Of a stretch of DNA of 56,224 nt, positions 9,372 to 17,457 are shown piece by piece; position 1 is the first letter of the stretch, and every line of letters starts with the position of its first letter. The position numbers and the translations under genes are program-made. This DNA comes from NORP309 sp045107085 (GTDB lineage: Bacteria > Pseudomonadota > Gammaproteobacteria > Xanthomonadales > Marinicellaceae): NCBI GenBank assembly GCA_045107085.1, contig JBGCFT010000049.1:1-56224 (forward strand). The letters run 5' to 3'. Under the pieces are notes generated by a model. The model made no database searches. It worked only from the letters and a program-made list of their open reading frames with translations, and was not told the DNA's origin.

Positions 9372-10188
9372 AATATTCAGCATGACCTATTTACTGATAA
9401 TAATGTCAATAGGATCATATGTAGCTTATGAATCTTGGGGTAATGCCATTGGATATTCTCATACAGTTAATAAAATCACCACTCAATTACACATGGAAGA
9501 TAATCTAAAAAATTCTGGAAAAAAAATTTTAGAGACAATTACTTTTAGTTTATATGATGGTTATACAGAAAGTGTAAATGAAATAAAAGCCCTGAAACAA
9601 AAGAGTGAAAAGTATGATAACAATGCCTTTCGGTTTACTAAGGCCTTTATTGGCATAGTGTTACTGTCCTTGGTTTTATTTTTTATTGGCAAACATATAG
9701 TGCTTTTATTGGGCCTGATTTCTTTGTCTGTCATAGCCTTAGTAACAGGTTGGTTTTCGCCAATCTTAGAAATAACGGCTTATCAAGATATTCCAATGCT
9801 GGGCAACACAATATTTCAGTATGAATCTAAAAGTATAATTTCTGCGCTAGAAAAAATATACAGTCAACAACAATATATGATTGCTGTCATCATATTACTT
9901 TTTACTGTGATTACACCGATTATTAAAACGATTGTGATGCTCACTATTTGTTTGAGAAAAAAATTGCACTTATCATCAAAACGTATAAAATTTTTATCAT
10001 TAATTGGTAAATGGTCAATGCTGGATGTATTTGTTGTTGCCATAATTGTAACTTATTTTTCAATGAAATCCACAGGCCAAACTGACGCTAACTTACAAAT
10101 TGGAGTTTATTATTTTAGTTTATATGTCATCTTGTCTATGATTTGCACTTTGATACTAACGCATAAAACTAAATCAGAAGTAAAATAA
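9361..10188 (+). CDS. PqiA/LetA-family inner-membrane protein, single domain
   Basis: This 275-residue protein has six predicted membrane segments (about 8-24, 93-110, 112-134, 172-197, 220-235, 248-267) and the PqiA-domain signature GKWSMLDVFVVAI at 216-228. PqiA and LetA (YebS) are the inner-membrane partners of MCE-type lipid transporters PqiB and LetB. Unlike E. coli PqiA, it has one domain, lacks CxxC zinc-ribbon cysteines, and carries a soluble loop of about 65 residues after the first segment. No MCE gene is nearby. It overlaps yhdP by 11 bases, so the pair are translated from one mRNA. A shared lipid-transport role is my inference. Confidence 0.8.
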   Translation: MKTKIFSMTYLLIIMSIGSYVAYESWGNAIGYSHTVNKITTQLHMEDNLKNSGKKILETITFSLYDGYTESVNEIKALKQKSEKYDNNAFRFTKAFIGIVLLSLVLFFIGKHIVLLLGLISLSVIALVTGWFSPILEITAYQDIPMLGNTIFQYESKSIISALEKIYSQQQYMIAVIILLFTVITPIIKTIVMLTICLRKKLHLSSKRIKFLSLIGKWSMLDVFVVAIIVTYFSMKSTGQTDANLQIGVYYFSLYVILSMICTLILTHKTKSEVK

Positions 10189-10208
10189 GTTAATATATAA
10201 TTCAGGCA

Positions 10209-10997
10209 ATGAAATACTATTCTTCTTTCCAAATTACGGCAGAAAACTCACTTAATAATAGAGCCATTAATTATGGAGATGGTTTGTTTGAAACCATGCA
10301 CGTAAAAAATCGTACTATCAATCTGTGGCCATTTCATTGCCAGCGTTTGATGACAAGCCTAAAAAAACTAGATATTAATCCTTTAAACGCCAATGAATTA
10401 AGATCAAATGTTCAGTCTTTGATTACTGATAATCAATCCTATGTCTTAAAACTGGTTGTATTTAGAGACGATAAAAGTAGAGGATATTCAAGTCGCTCAA
10501 AAAAAGCACAGTATTTTATGACGTTAAACCCTTATATTAAAACATCAGTTTCAGATGAACTTACGGTTTCACCAATCAAATTATCGCATCAAAATACATT
10601 AGCAGGGATCAAACATTTAAATAGATTAGAACAAGTCTTGGCGAGTCAACAATTACTGCAAACCGATTATTCTGACGCCATTATGTGTGATCAAAAGGAC
10701 AGAATTATTGAAACCACTAATAAAAACATAATCTTATTCAAAAACAATAAAATATACTCACCAAAACTCAACAAGTCAGGTGTTCATGGCGTAGCATTAA
10801 GTTGGTTACAATCACAAGGGCATAAAATATTTTGGAAAAAAATTGAATATGCTGACCTACATAAGTATCATGGAATGATGGTTTGTAATAGCATACAAGG
10901 GTTTAAATCAATTAAAAAAGTAGGCAGTAAAATTCTTTTTAGTGAAAAACTAAACATAGCCAAAAAAATAAAAGAACAATGGAAAAAATCATGTTAA
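10209..10997 (+). CDS. pabC: Aminodeoxychorismate lyase PabC
   Basis: PabC is a PLP enzyme of the branched-chain aminotransferase fold class IV that splits 4-amino-4-deoxychorismate into p-aminobenzoate and pyruvate for folate synthesis. The 262 residues show the fold-IV start NRAINYGDGLFETM, the AGIKHLNRLEQVLASQ segment carrying the PLP lysine (IKHLNR) and the METTNKN-like IIETTNKNIIL motif. The usual pabC-mltG-tmk-holB order confirms the call over a D-amino-acid aminotransferase. In many relatives the fab genes lie upstream; here the PqiA-like gene does, 20 bases away. Confidence 0.93.
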   Translation: MKYYSSFQITAENSLNNRAINYGDGLFETMHVKNRTINLWPFHCQRLMTSLKKLDINPLNANELRSNVQSLITDNQSYVLKLVVFRDDKSRGYSSRSKKAQYFMTLNPYIKTSVSDELTVSPIKLSHQNTLAGIKHLNRLEQVLASQQLLQTDYSDAIMCDQKDRIIETTNKNIILFKNNKIYSPKLNKSGVHGVALSWLQSQGHKIFWKKIEYADLHKYHGMMVCNSIQGFKSIKKVGSKILFSEKLNIAKKIKEQWKKSC

Positions 10998-11998
10998 AAA
11001 AACTTTTTTTGCTCACTATTCTATTGGGTACTTTTGCAGTCGGAGCCTTTGGCTATTACTATTCTCAATATCAACTATTTTTAAATACCAGTGTTTTCCA
11101 AAAAGATACCGTTGTTGATATTCAAAAAGGCAAAAGCTTTAAAGGATTTAGTCAATATCTGTTGGCTAATAATGCCAATGGTGAAGAGTGGAATTGGCGA
11201 ATATTTGCCCGGCTAGAAAAAGTGGCTTCAAAATTAAATGCAGGAGAGTTTCTCATAGAAGCAGAATTGACACCGCTGCAAATGATGGAAAAAATAGCAA
11301 AAAATCAAGTTAAAACCTATCAATTTACAATTGTTGAAGGAACAAACTGGCGCGAATTAAAATATAAATTATTGGACGAAACTGATTTGTTGCATACTTT
11401 AAATGATATTAATGATGAACAATTATTGGCCATTCTTGATTCTGAAAGAACAACGCCTGAAGGATTGTTTTTACCAGAAACTTATCAATTTGTACGCGGT
11501 GACTCGGATGTTGATATATTAATTAGGGCTCACCAGTCACTTAAGCAAGGACTGCTGAAATATTGGCAAGAAAGAAAAAATAATGTGCCCTACAAAAACG
11601 CCTATGAAATGCTTACTTTGGCTTCTATTGTAGAAAAAGAGACGTCTCAAGCACATGAAAGAGATCAAATTGCTGGTGTTTTTGTTAGGCGGCTGCAAAA
11701 AAACATGAGATTACAAACAGATCCAACCGTTATTTATGGACTGGGAGAAAGCTATGATGGAGACATTAAGAGCAAAGATTTGAAGACTGATACGCCTTAT
11801 AATACTTATACAAGAAAAGGATTAACACCGACTCCAATTGCAATGGCCAGCATAGAATCTATAGCAGCATGTGCGCATCCAAAAGATGGTACTGCTTTAT
11901 ATTTTGTGGCCAATAATCGAGGAGGACATTATTTTTCAGATACTTATGAAGAACATAAAAATGCCGTTAAAGGATATTTAAAAGGTGAAAAATTGTGA
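10979..11998 (+). CDS. mltG: Endolytic murein transglycosylase MltG
   Basis: MltG cuts nascent glycan strands at the inner membrane and sets their length. The protein has a membrane anchor at about 10-26, a LysM-like region, and the YceG catalytic core with LFLPETYQF, LASIVEKET (catalytic glutamate), RLQTDPTVIYG and the C-terminal GLTPTPIAMAS. At 339 residues it equals the usual length. Two starts are possible: ATG at 10979, overlapping pabC by 19 bases, or ATG at 10991, overlapping by 7 and preceded by GGAAAAA; the second may be the true one. It overlaps tmk by 4 bases. Confidence 0.94.
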   Translation: MEKIMLKKLFLLTILLGTFAVGAFGYYYSQYQLFLNTSVFQKDTVVDIQKGKSFKGFSQYLLANNANGEEWNWRIFARLEKVASKLNAGEFLIEAELTPLQMMEKIAKNQVKTYQFTIVEGTNWRELKYKLLDETDLLHTLNDINDEQLLAILDSERTTPEGLFLPETYQFVRGDSDVDILIRAHQSLKQGLLKYWQERKNNVPYKNAYEMLTLASIVEKETSQAHERDQIAGVFVRRLQKNMRLQTDPTVIYGLGESYDGDIKSKDLKTDTPYNTYTRKGLTPTPIAMASIESIAACAHPKDGTALYFVANNRGGHYFSDTYEEHKNAVKGYLKGEKL

Positions 11999-12636
11999 AT
12001 AACACTAAGAAGCCTTTACCACAATTCATTACTTTAGAGGGATCTGAAGGTGCAGGAAAAACAACGGCATTAAAAATTATTCAAAAAAATCTTGAAAAGT
12101 GGGGTATAGATTATATCTGCACCAGAGAGCCTGGTGGAGAACCAACAGCGGAAAAAATCAGAGATATATTGTTGTATTCGGACCATTTACACCCAAAAAC
12201 AGAATTGTTATTAATGTTTGCCTCAAGAAATGAACACATTGAGAATGTAATTAAGCCTGCTCTAAAACAAGGTAAATGGGTTATTTCAGATCGCTATGTT
12301 GATGCCAGTTATGCCTATCAAGGCGGTGGCAGAGAGCTTGGTTTTAATCGCATAAAATGGCTGGATGAGTACATAGTTTCAGATACACAAGCTGACTTTA
12401 CTGTCTTATTGGATATTGATCCAGTGATTGGCTTAGAAAGAATTAAGTCTCGTGGCCAGATAGACCGTATTGAACAAGAAAGTATGGATTTTTTTATTAG
12501 AATTTCAAAAGCTTACAGAAAAAAAGCAAAAATAGATTCACATAAATATGCAGTGATTGATGCTTCACAAACCCTTAAAAAGGTTGCAATAGATATTGAA
12601 AAAGCTTTGGCTGATTTTAAGGATAAATTGAAATGA
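11995..12636 (+). CDS. tmk: Thymidylate kinase
   Basis: Tmk phosphorylates dTMP to dTDP with ATP. The 213-residue protein has the P-loop EGSEGAGKTT at about 17-26, the TREPGGEPTAEKIR substrate segment, the DRYVDASYAYQGGGR motif and the LID region SRGQIDRIEQE. It begins with GTG at 11995, overlapping the mltG stop (GTGA), and ends overlapping holB (ATGA), so mltG-tmk-holB are translationally coupled. Confidence 0.97.
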   Translation: MNNTKKPLPQFITLEGSEGAGKTTALKIIQKNLEKWGIDYICTREPGGEPTAEKIRDILLYSDHLHPKTELLLMFASRNEHIENVIKPALKQGKWVISDRYVDASYAYQGGGRELGFNRIKWLDEYIVSDTQADFTVLLDIDPVIGLERIKSRGQIDRIEQESMDFFIRISKAYRKKAKIDSHKYAVIDASQTLKKVAIDIEKALADFKDKLK

Positions 12637-13622
12637 CTGAATACCCTTGGTTAAAAGAGCACTTAGAAAGATGGCTTAAGTTAAAGCTTTCTAATCAACT
12701 TCCACATGCAGTTTTGTTATCTGGAAACAACGGATTGGCAAAACGACAACTCGCTCAAGAAATGGCTCATATAGCTGTATGTGAAAAATTGTCAAACAAA
12801 GGTGTGTGCCATCATTGTAAAGGCTGTCTGTTATTTAAATCTGGAAATCATACTGATATTAAGACAATAACAGCAGAAAAAGAAGTCATTAAGATTGATC
12901 AAATTCGAAAACTATCAAAGGATGTTGTTTTAAGTTCATCTCGCAATCAGCACAGAATAATGGTAATAGAAAATGCTGAAAAAATGAATAAATCATCTGC
13001 CAATGCCTTATTAAAAACGTTAGAGGAACCTCCTGAAAATGTAGTCATCATACTAACCAGCAGTGAAATTGGACAACTGCTGCCAACCATAAAAAGTCGT
13101 TGTTTTAAAATAACCATTCACTCTTTAGATCATGGCCAAATTAGTCGTTATCTTAATGATTGTGGTTTAGACAATAAAAAAGATATTGAACGGGCAATTT
13201 TACTCTCGAATAATGCTCCATTAATGGCAGTTAACATATTAAAAAACAATACTTTAGAACACGTTAAAGATATGTTGTTAGATTTGAATTATTTAACTAA
13301 AAAACAAAAAACTGTTGTTGAAGTGACGCAAAAATGGATAAAAAACGAACAAATTAGTTATCTGAATTTTGTCGCTAATTATTATTTAAGTATTATAAAA
13401 TACAACATGGGTATAAACCATAAAATTGATTTTACTCATTTATCCAAAGAAAATTATTCTTATGTTGAAAATCAAAACAAAAAACTCTTAACATTTATCA
13501 ATAATATATTTATTTTGATGGCCAGACAAAAAACTGCATTAAAAATTGAACTGCTCTTAGAAGAGTTGTTAATTGGGTGGCAAAATGATTTTGAAATTAA
13601 GCAAACTCAAAATTTACATTAA
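12633..13622 (+). CDS. holB: DNA polymerase III subunit delta'
   Basis: Delta' is the stator of the clamp-loader complex that places the beta clamp on DNA. In 329 residues it shows a degenerate P-loop (SGNNGLAKRQ; a functional GKT/S is missing, as known for delta'), a four-cysteine zinc module (C-x8-C-x2-C-x2-C near residues 50-66), KLLEEPPE-type LLKTLEEPPENVV, and the arginine-finger SRC motif in IKSRCFK. It sits after tmk, as usual, and its stop is followed by the putative pilZ promoter. Confidence 0.95.
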   Translation: MTEYPWLKEHLERWLKLKLSNQLPHAVLLSGNNGLAKRQLAQEMAHIAVCEKLSNKGVCHHCKGCLLFKSGNHTDIKTITAEKEVIKIDQIRKLSKDVVLSSSRNQHRIMVIENAEKMNKSSANALLKTLEEPPENVVIILTSSEIGQLLPTIKSRCFKITIHSLDHGQISRYLNDCGLDNKKDIERAILLSNNAPLMAVNILKNNTLEHVKDMLLDLNYLTKKQKTVVEVTQKWIKNEQISYLNFVANYYLSIIKYNMGINHKIDFTHLSKENYSYVENQNKKLLTFINNIFILMARQKTALKIELLLEELLIGWQNDFEIKQTQNLH

Positions 13623-13642
13623 TCCAAATTATTATGTATAAT
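13613..13642 (+). promoter_or_regulatory. Candidate sigma-70 promoter for the pilZ cluster
   Basis: TTTACA (13613-13618, inside the last codons of holB) and TATAAT (13637-13642) are 18 bases apart, with the pilZ start 33 bases after the -10 and an AGAGGCG Shine-Dalgarno between. It would let the c-di-GMP genes be expressed apart from tmk-holB. Confidence 0.5.
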
Positions 13643-13674
13643 AATGCATATAATCATTAATAGAGGCGAAATTT

Positions 13675-14034
13675 ATGGCATTTATGGCTGCCGGAATGGG
13701 CAAAAAAGGTATCTTATCTTGTGAAATAAAGGATGTTACTGAACTTCATAAACTCTATATGCCATTTATAGAAAATGGTGGAATCTTTGTGAGTACAACA
13801 AGTAAGTATGCTTTAAATGACGATGTTTTTTTATTGTTGTCGCTCATGGAAGAAGAAAAATTTCCTGTGACAGGAAAAGTTGTTTGGATAACTCCTGAGG
13901 GAGCTGGAGGAGTCAACAAAGCTGGCATAGGCGTACAATTCTCAGATAATTCAGATATGGAGCAAGCCAGAACAAAAATAGAGACTTTATTGGCTCCCTT
14001 CAAAGGAGATGAGTTGGCGACTCAAACCATGTAA
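13675..14034 (+). CDS. pilZ: PilZ-domain protein, type IV pilus-associated subtype
   Basis: A single-domain PilZ protein of 119 residues, in the same place (after holB) as the pilZ of Pseudomonas and Xanthomonas needed for type IV pilus assembly. The text LSCEIKD, GGIFVSTTSKYALNDDVFLLLSL and VVWITPEGAGGVNKAGIGVQF fits that subfamily. Like those orthologues, I do not see the RxxxR plus D/NxSxxG c-di-GMP-binding motif, so direct ligand binding is doubtful; known members act through protein contacts (PilB and FimX-type EAL proteins). An EAL protein lies two genes downstream. Confidence 0.88.
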   Translation: MAFMAAGMGKKGILSCEIKDVTELHKLYMPFIENGGIFVSTTSKYALNDDVFLLLSLMEEEKFPVTGKVVWITPEGAGGVNKAGIGVQFSDNSDMEQARTKIETLLAPFKGDELATQTM

Positions 14035-14036
14035 TT

Positions 14037-14528
14037 ATGTCATCACTTTCACTCTCCATAACCAATACTATTGAAAAACGGATAAGAGAAGCAGAACGAT
14101 TTCAATATATTTCAAGTAATAAATCTGAGCAGATTATTGAGGCTTTAAGGCAAATTTCAGTGCGTTCAGGAATGGCAATTTACATTTGGTCGGCTAATAT
14201 TGGTTTGGTTAATATTAAATCTAGACAAACTCCCTTACCAGCCACAAAGACTGTATTAGAAGCATTGAGATATGCCACAAAAAACCATTATTTCGCTGTT
14301 TATGTGTTTCCGGGTATTAATAATGTAGATCTATTAGAAATTAAATCTACTCTACCAAATGCCATGAACTTTTTGGGTATTAATAAAAATACACGATTTT
14401 TATTCCTTGTAAAAGAAGGCGTCGTTTTTTCATTTTTAAAGAACAAGGCTGAAAAAATTGAATTGATTAATAAGCACACAAAAAAGTACAAATTAAGAGA
14501 TTCTAAATGGGTTTTAGCCAATGAATAA
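14037..14528 (+). CDS. Conserved hypothetical resembling the N-terminal domain of Ycf46-type AAA proteins
   Basis: A 163-residue soluble protein starting two bases after pilZ. I do not recognise a named family. Its pattern, with a helical start, an IIEALRQISVRSGMAIYIWS segment, a GLVNIKS turn and a later FAVYVFPGINN strand, resembles the N-terminal domain of Ycf46 AAA-ATPases (in those: 'yiWs...Gl' followed by 'vFifkDlhp'). The ATPase part is absent: no P-loop or Walker B is present and the stop is clean. Position between PilZ and a GGDEF/EAL protein suggests a signalling accessory role, but that is conjecture. Confidence 0.6.
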   Translation: MSSLSLSITNTIEKRIREAERFQYISSNKSEQIIEALRQISVRSGMAIYIWSANIGLVNIKSRQTPLPATKTVLEALRYATKNHYFAVYVFPGINNVDLLEIKSTLPNAMNFLGINKNTRFLFLVKEGVVFSFLKNKAEKIELINKHTKKYKLRDSKWVLANE

Positions 14529-14561
14529 AAATATTGAACATATCAAATTTCAGGTGTGTTT

Positions 14562-16724
14562 ATGAGCCATTTATTATCGGGAGATACACCAGAAGATTTA
14601 TGTAATTTGTTTTTTAATGATTCAAATCAAGCAATCATTATAGTTAATGCAGACCACAAAAAAATCATCCATGTTAATGATGCGCTTATCGACTTATTAG
14701 GAGCTTCTGAAGATCAATTAATAGGTAAAAATTGGTATGATCTAGATAAACCATCTAACCAAGTAAACTATGATAGTTATACCAAAGAGATATCATCAAA
14801 TGATTCTGTAAATTTTAGTATTGAATACCAAAATAAAGGCATAAAAAAAATATTAAATGCGAATTATCATATGAGTGTTTTAGAGGGTGAAATTGTATTT
14901 CTAGGGTATTTAATTTCTGAAAAAACCCAAAGTTTATCGCCTGAGTTATTTAATAGTTTAGATCAGATATACAAAATGGATAGTATTTCAAACGACATGG
15001 AATCAGTTATTTTTGAAATTAAGAAAACTTTGAGTTTTGACTTTGTCCTTTTTATTGAATTTAATAACAACAAAATAATAAATTCTATAGCCAGTGGTAA
15101 CAAAGAAAAAACACAAACAGTGTTAAATAATTCTAAACAATTAATCATTGAACTTTTAAAGAATAAAGAAGAGTTAAGGCTTGATAAAAATCTAAATAAG
15201 ATGGGGGATTACGTAGAAATATTAACCGTCAACTCTCTCCAGTCATTCTGTCATTACCCCATTCACTATCAAAATAAAATCTATGGTTCAATTATTGCTG
15301 GAGGTGAAAATAAAATAGAAAACTGGAATACGATTTCTATTTTGTTAAATGCATTGGTTTGTCAATCAAGGTTTGCATTATTTCAACAATCTATTGTTGA
15401 ACAAAGAGAGTTAGAGGGGCAGTTTGATAAATTAACAGGTTTAGCCAATAGAAATGCGATGAGTAAAAAGTTTGCTCATATAATTAAAGACGGAATAAGT
15501 GCTGACAAATATTTGTCTTTAATGATCATTGATATTGATAAACTTAACTTCTTGAATAAAAGTTTAGGGATTGAATATACCAATCAATTAATTATTTGTA
15601 TTGCTCAAATTTTAACGAAGGAAATTAGGTCTAAAGGAGAGGTATTTAGGTTGTCAGGTGATGAGTTTATGATTTTATATCATCCACATCTTGATAAAAA
15701 ATTAGCCGAATCTATGGTTAAAGATCTGATTAAAAAATTAAGCAAACCAATTTTATTAAGTAACGGTGAAGATATTTGTGTTAACTTTAATATCGGAATA
15801 TCCATTTTCCCAGATGATGGTCAAACGGCATCAAGTATGATGAAAAATGCTGATTTAGCTATGTATGATGCCAAACTGAAGGGTAAGAATTCTTATGTTG
15901 TATTTAAATATTCTGAAACAGGTCAGGCTTTAAAACAAAAAACAGAAATGGTTGAAAACTTGAAAAATGCAATTCAGAAAAAACATTTTACTGCCTATTT
16001 TCAACCTAAAATTAATGCTCAAACAGAGGATATTATTGGTTTTGAAGCATTGGTCAGGTGGATAGATCCGGAAATTGGTCTGATAAACCCTGGACACTTT
16101 ATTCCATTGGCTGAAGAAACCGGACTTATTAATGAAATTGGTGATTTTATCACGCAACAAGCTTGTGAAAAATTGGTTGAATGGCAAAAGAGATTTGGAT
16201 TATCTTTGTCATGCTCAATTAATCTATCAGCAGTCCAGTTATGCGATCCAGGTTTATCAAAAAAATTAGATAAAATTATAAATAGCTCAGGTGTACACCC
16301 ACATTTTGTTGATTTTGAAATAACTGAGACAATTAGTTTGGATGAGATTCCTAACTTAGTTAATTGTTTAAATGAAATAGTAGATATAGGTTGTACTCTT
16401 TCGATTGATGATTTTGGAACAGGCCATTCGAGTTTAGATTATGTGAAGAGAATTCCTGCAAAATATATTAAAATTGATCAATCATTCGTTAGGAATATTG
16501 GTTTAAATCCAGAAGACGAAGCCATTTTAGATGCAACCATCAATATAGCCAAAAGACTCAACAGGGAACTTGTCGCTGAAGGAGTTGAAACAGAACAACA
16601 AAGAGAATACTTATTAGATAGAGACTGTGAATATTTTCAAGGTTTTTTGTTTTCAAGACCTTTACCACCGCATGAAATAGATAAACTACTTGAAGAGCGC
16701 GTCAAGCTGATGGGATCAAGATAA
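14562..16724 (+). CDS. PAS-GAF-GGDEF-EAL protein, probable c-di-GMP phosphodiesterase
   Basis: A soluble 720-residue protein: PAS (about 15-120), GAF-like region (about 140-275), GGDEF (about 285-450) and EAL (about 465-712). The EAL domain keeps EALVRW (495-500), NLSAVQL, EITET, DDFGTGHSSL and EGVET, so it should hydrolyse c-di-GMP. The GGDEF domain has SGDEF at the active loop, no RxxD inhibitory site, and the usual GHxxGD is GIEYTN (336-341), losing the guanine-contact aspartate; cyclase activity is doubtful. ATG 14562 is preferred over GTG 14556 because AGGTG lies 7 bases ahead. Domain order recalls FimX-like proteins, which act with PilZ in type IV pilus control. Confidence 0.88.
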   Translation: MSHLLSGDTPEDLCNLFFNDSNQAIIIVNADHKKIIHVNDALIDLLGASEDQLIGKNWYDLDKPSNQVNYDSYTKEISSNDSVNFSIEYQNKGIKKILNANYHMSVLEGEIVFLGYLISEKTQSLSPELFNSLDQIYKMDSISNDMESVIFEIKKTLSFDFVLFIEFNNNKIINSIASGNKEKTQTVLNNSKQLIIELLKNKEELRLDKNLNKMGDYVEILTVNSLQSFCHYPIHYQNKIYGSIIAGGENKIENWNTISILLNALVCQSRFALFQQSIVEQRELEGQFDKLTGLANRNAMSKKFAHIIKDGISADKYLSLMIIDIDKLNFLNKSLGIEYTNQLIICIAQILTKEIRSKGEVFRLSGDEFMILYHPHLDKKLAESMVKDLIKKLSKPILLSNGEDICVNFNIGISIFPDDGQTASSMMKNADLAMYDAKLKGKNSYVVFKYSETGQALKQKTEMVENLKNAIQKKHFTAYFQPKINAQTEDIIGFEALVRWIDPEIGLINPGHFIPLAEETGLINEIGDFITQQACEKLVEWQKRFGLSLSCSINLSAVQLCDPGLSKKLDKIINSSGVHPHFVDFEITETISLDEIPNLVNCLNEIVDIGCTLSIDDFGTGHSSLDYVKRIPAKYIKIDQSFVRNIGLNPEDEAILDATINIAKRLNRELVAEGVETEQQREYLLDRDCEYFQGFLFSRPLPPHEIDKLLEERVKLMGSR

Positions 16725-16783
16725 CTATTTCTATGTCTCGCTTTAACCGTTTATACTTAAACTCAAAAATACTTTAAATATGT

Positions 16784-16811
16784 TAAACTTTATGAATAAG
16801 TTAATGTCCTA
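16784..16811 (+). promoter_or_regulatory. Putative sigma-E autoregulatory promoter of rpoE
   Basis: TAAACTT (16784-16790), a 15-base spacer and GTCCTA (16806-16811) match the sigma-E pattern (GGAACTT, about 15-16 bases, GTC-type -10). The same spacer and identical -10 occur before degQ. Transcription would begin near 16817, so the ATG at 16822 would have almost no leader, favouring the start at 16852. Confidence 0.55.
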
Positions 16812-16851
16812 GAAAGCAACAATGAAAAATAAACTGGATAAAAACAAAGAT

Positions 16852-17457
16852 ATGTCAGAAAAAGCCATTGACTTAGAGCTAGTAAAACAAGCTCAAAAAG
16901 GTGACATCAAAGCTTTTGAGCTATTGGTGCAAAGATATCAACAGAAAGTGGGTGGTGTTATATCCAAGCTGATTAAGGATTACCATGAGATACAAGATAT
17001 TACTCAAGATGTATTTATTAAAGTTTACAAAGCATTGCCGAAATTTAGAGGAGATTCAGCTTTCTACACTTGGATTTATAGAATAGCCATTAATACAGCA
17101 AAAAATCACTTAGTTGCCAAAGGAAGAAGAATCCAAAATTCAGATATTGAACCATCTGAAGCGGAAAGTTATTCTGGAGGCTATGAGAAACAAAATTTTG
17201 ATACGCCAGATGCAGAATATGAACGTCAAGAAATTGAAAAAATCCTTCATCAATCAATTTCTGGATTACCAGCTGACTTGAAACAAGCCATTATATTAAG
17301 AGAAGTTGATGGTTTGAGTTACGAAGAGATAGCTGAAAAAATGGACTGTCCAATTGGAACAGTCAGATCTAGAATATTTAGAGCAAGAGATGCAGTTGAT
17401 AATGCCTTAAAGCCACTGCTGCAAAAAGAACAAAAGAGAGAAAATTATGTCAGATAA
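16852..17457 (+). CDS. rpoE: Sigma-E envelope-stress sigma factor
   Basis: RpoE/AlgU directs RNA polymerase to envelope-stress promoters. Sigma-70 regions 2 and 4 are clear: LVQRYQQKV, a FRGDSAFYTWIYRIAINTAKNHLV stretch (-10 recognition) and GLSYEEIAEKMDCPIGTVRSRIFRAR (the -35 helix-turn-helix). It aligns closely with E. coli RpoE throughout. I start it at ATG 16852 (MSEKAID, matching E. coli MSEQLTD; 201 residues); an in-frame ATG at 16822 would add 10 lysine/asparagine-rich residues but lies only 11 bases after the putative -10. Neither has a strong Shine-Dalgarno. The 3' end overlaps rseA by 11 bases. Confidence 0.95.
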   Translation: MSEKAIDLELVKQAQKGDIKAFELLVQRYQQKVGGVISKLIKDYHEIQDITQDVFIKVYKALPKFRGDSAFYTWIYRIAINTAKNHLVAKGRRIQNSDIEPSEAESYSGGYEKQNFDTPDAEYERQEIEKILHQSISGLPADLKQAIILREVDGLSYEEIAEKMDCPIGTVRSRIFRARDAVDNALKPLLQKEQKRENYVR

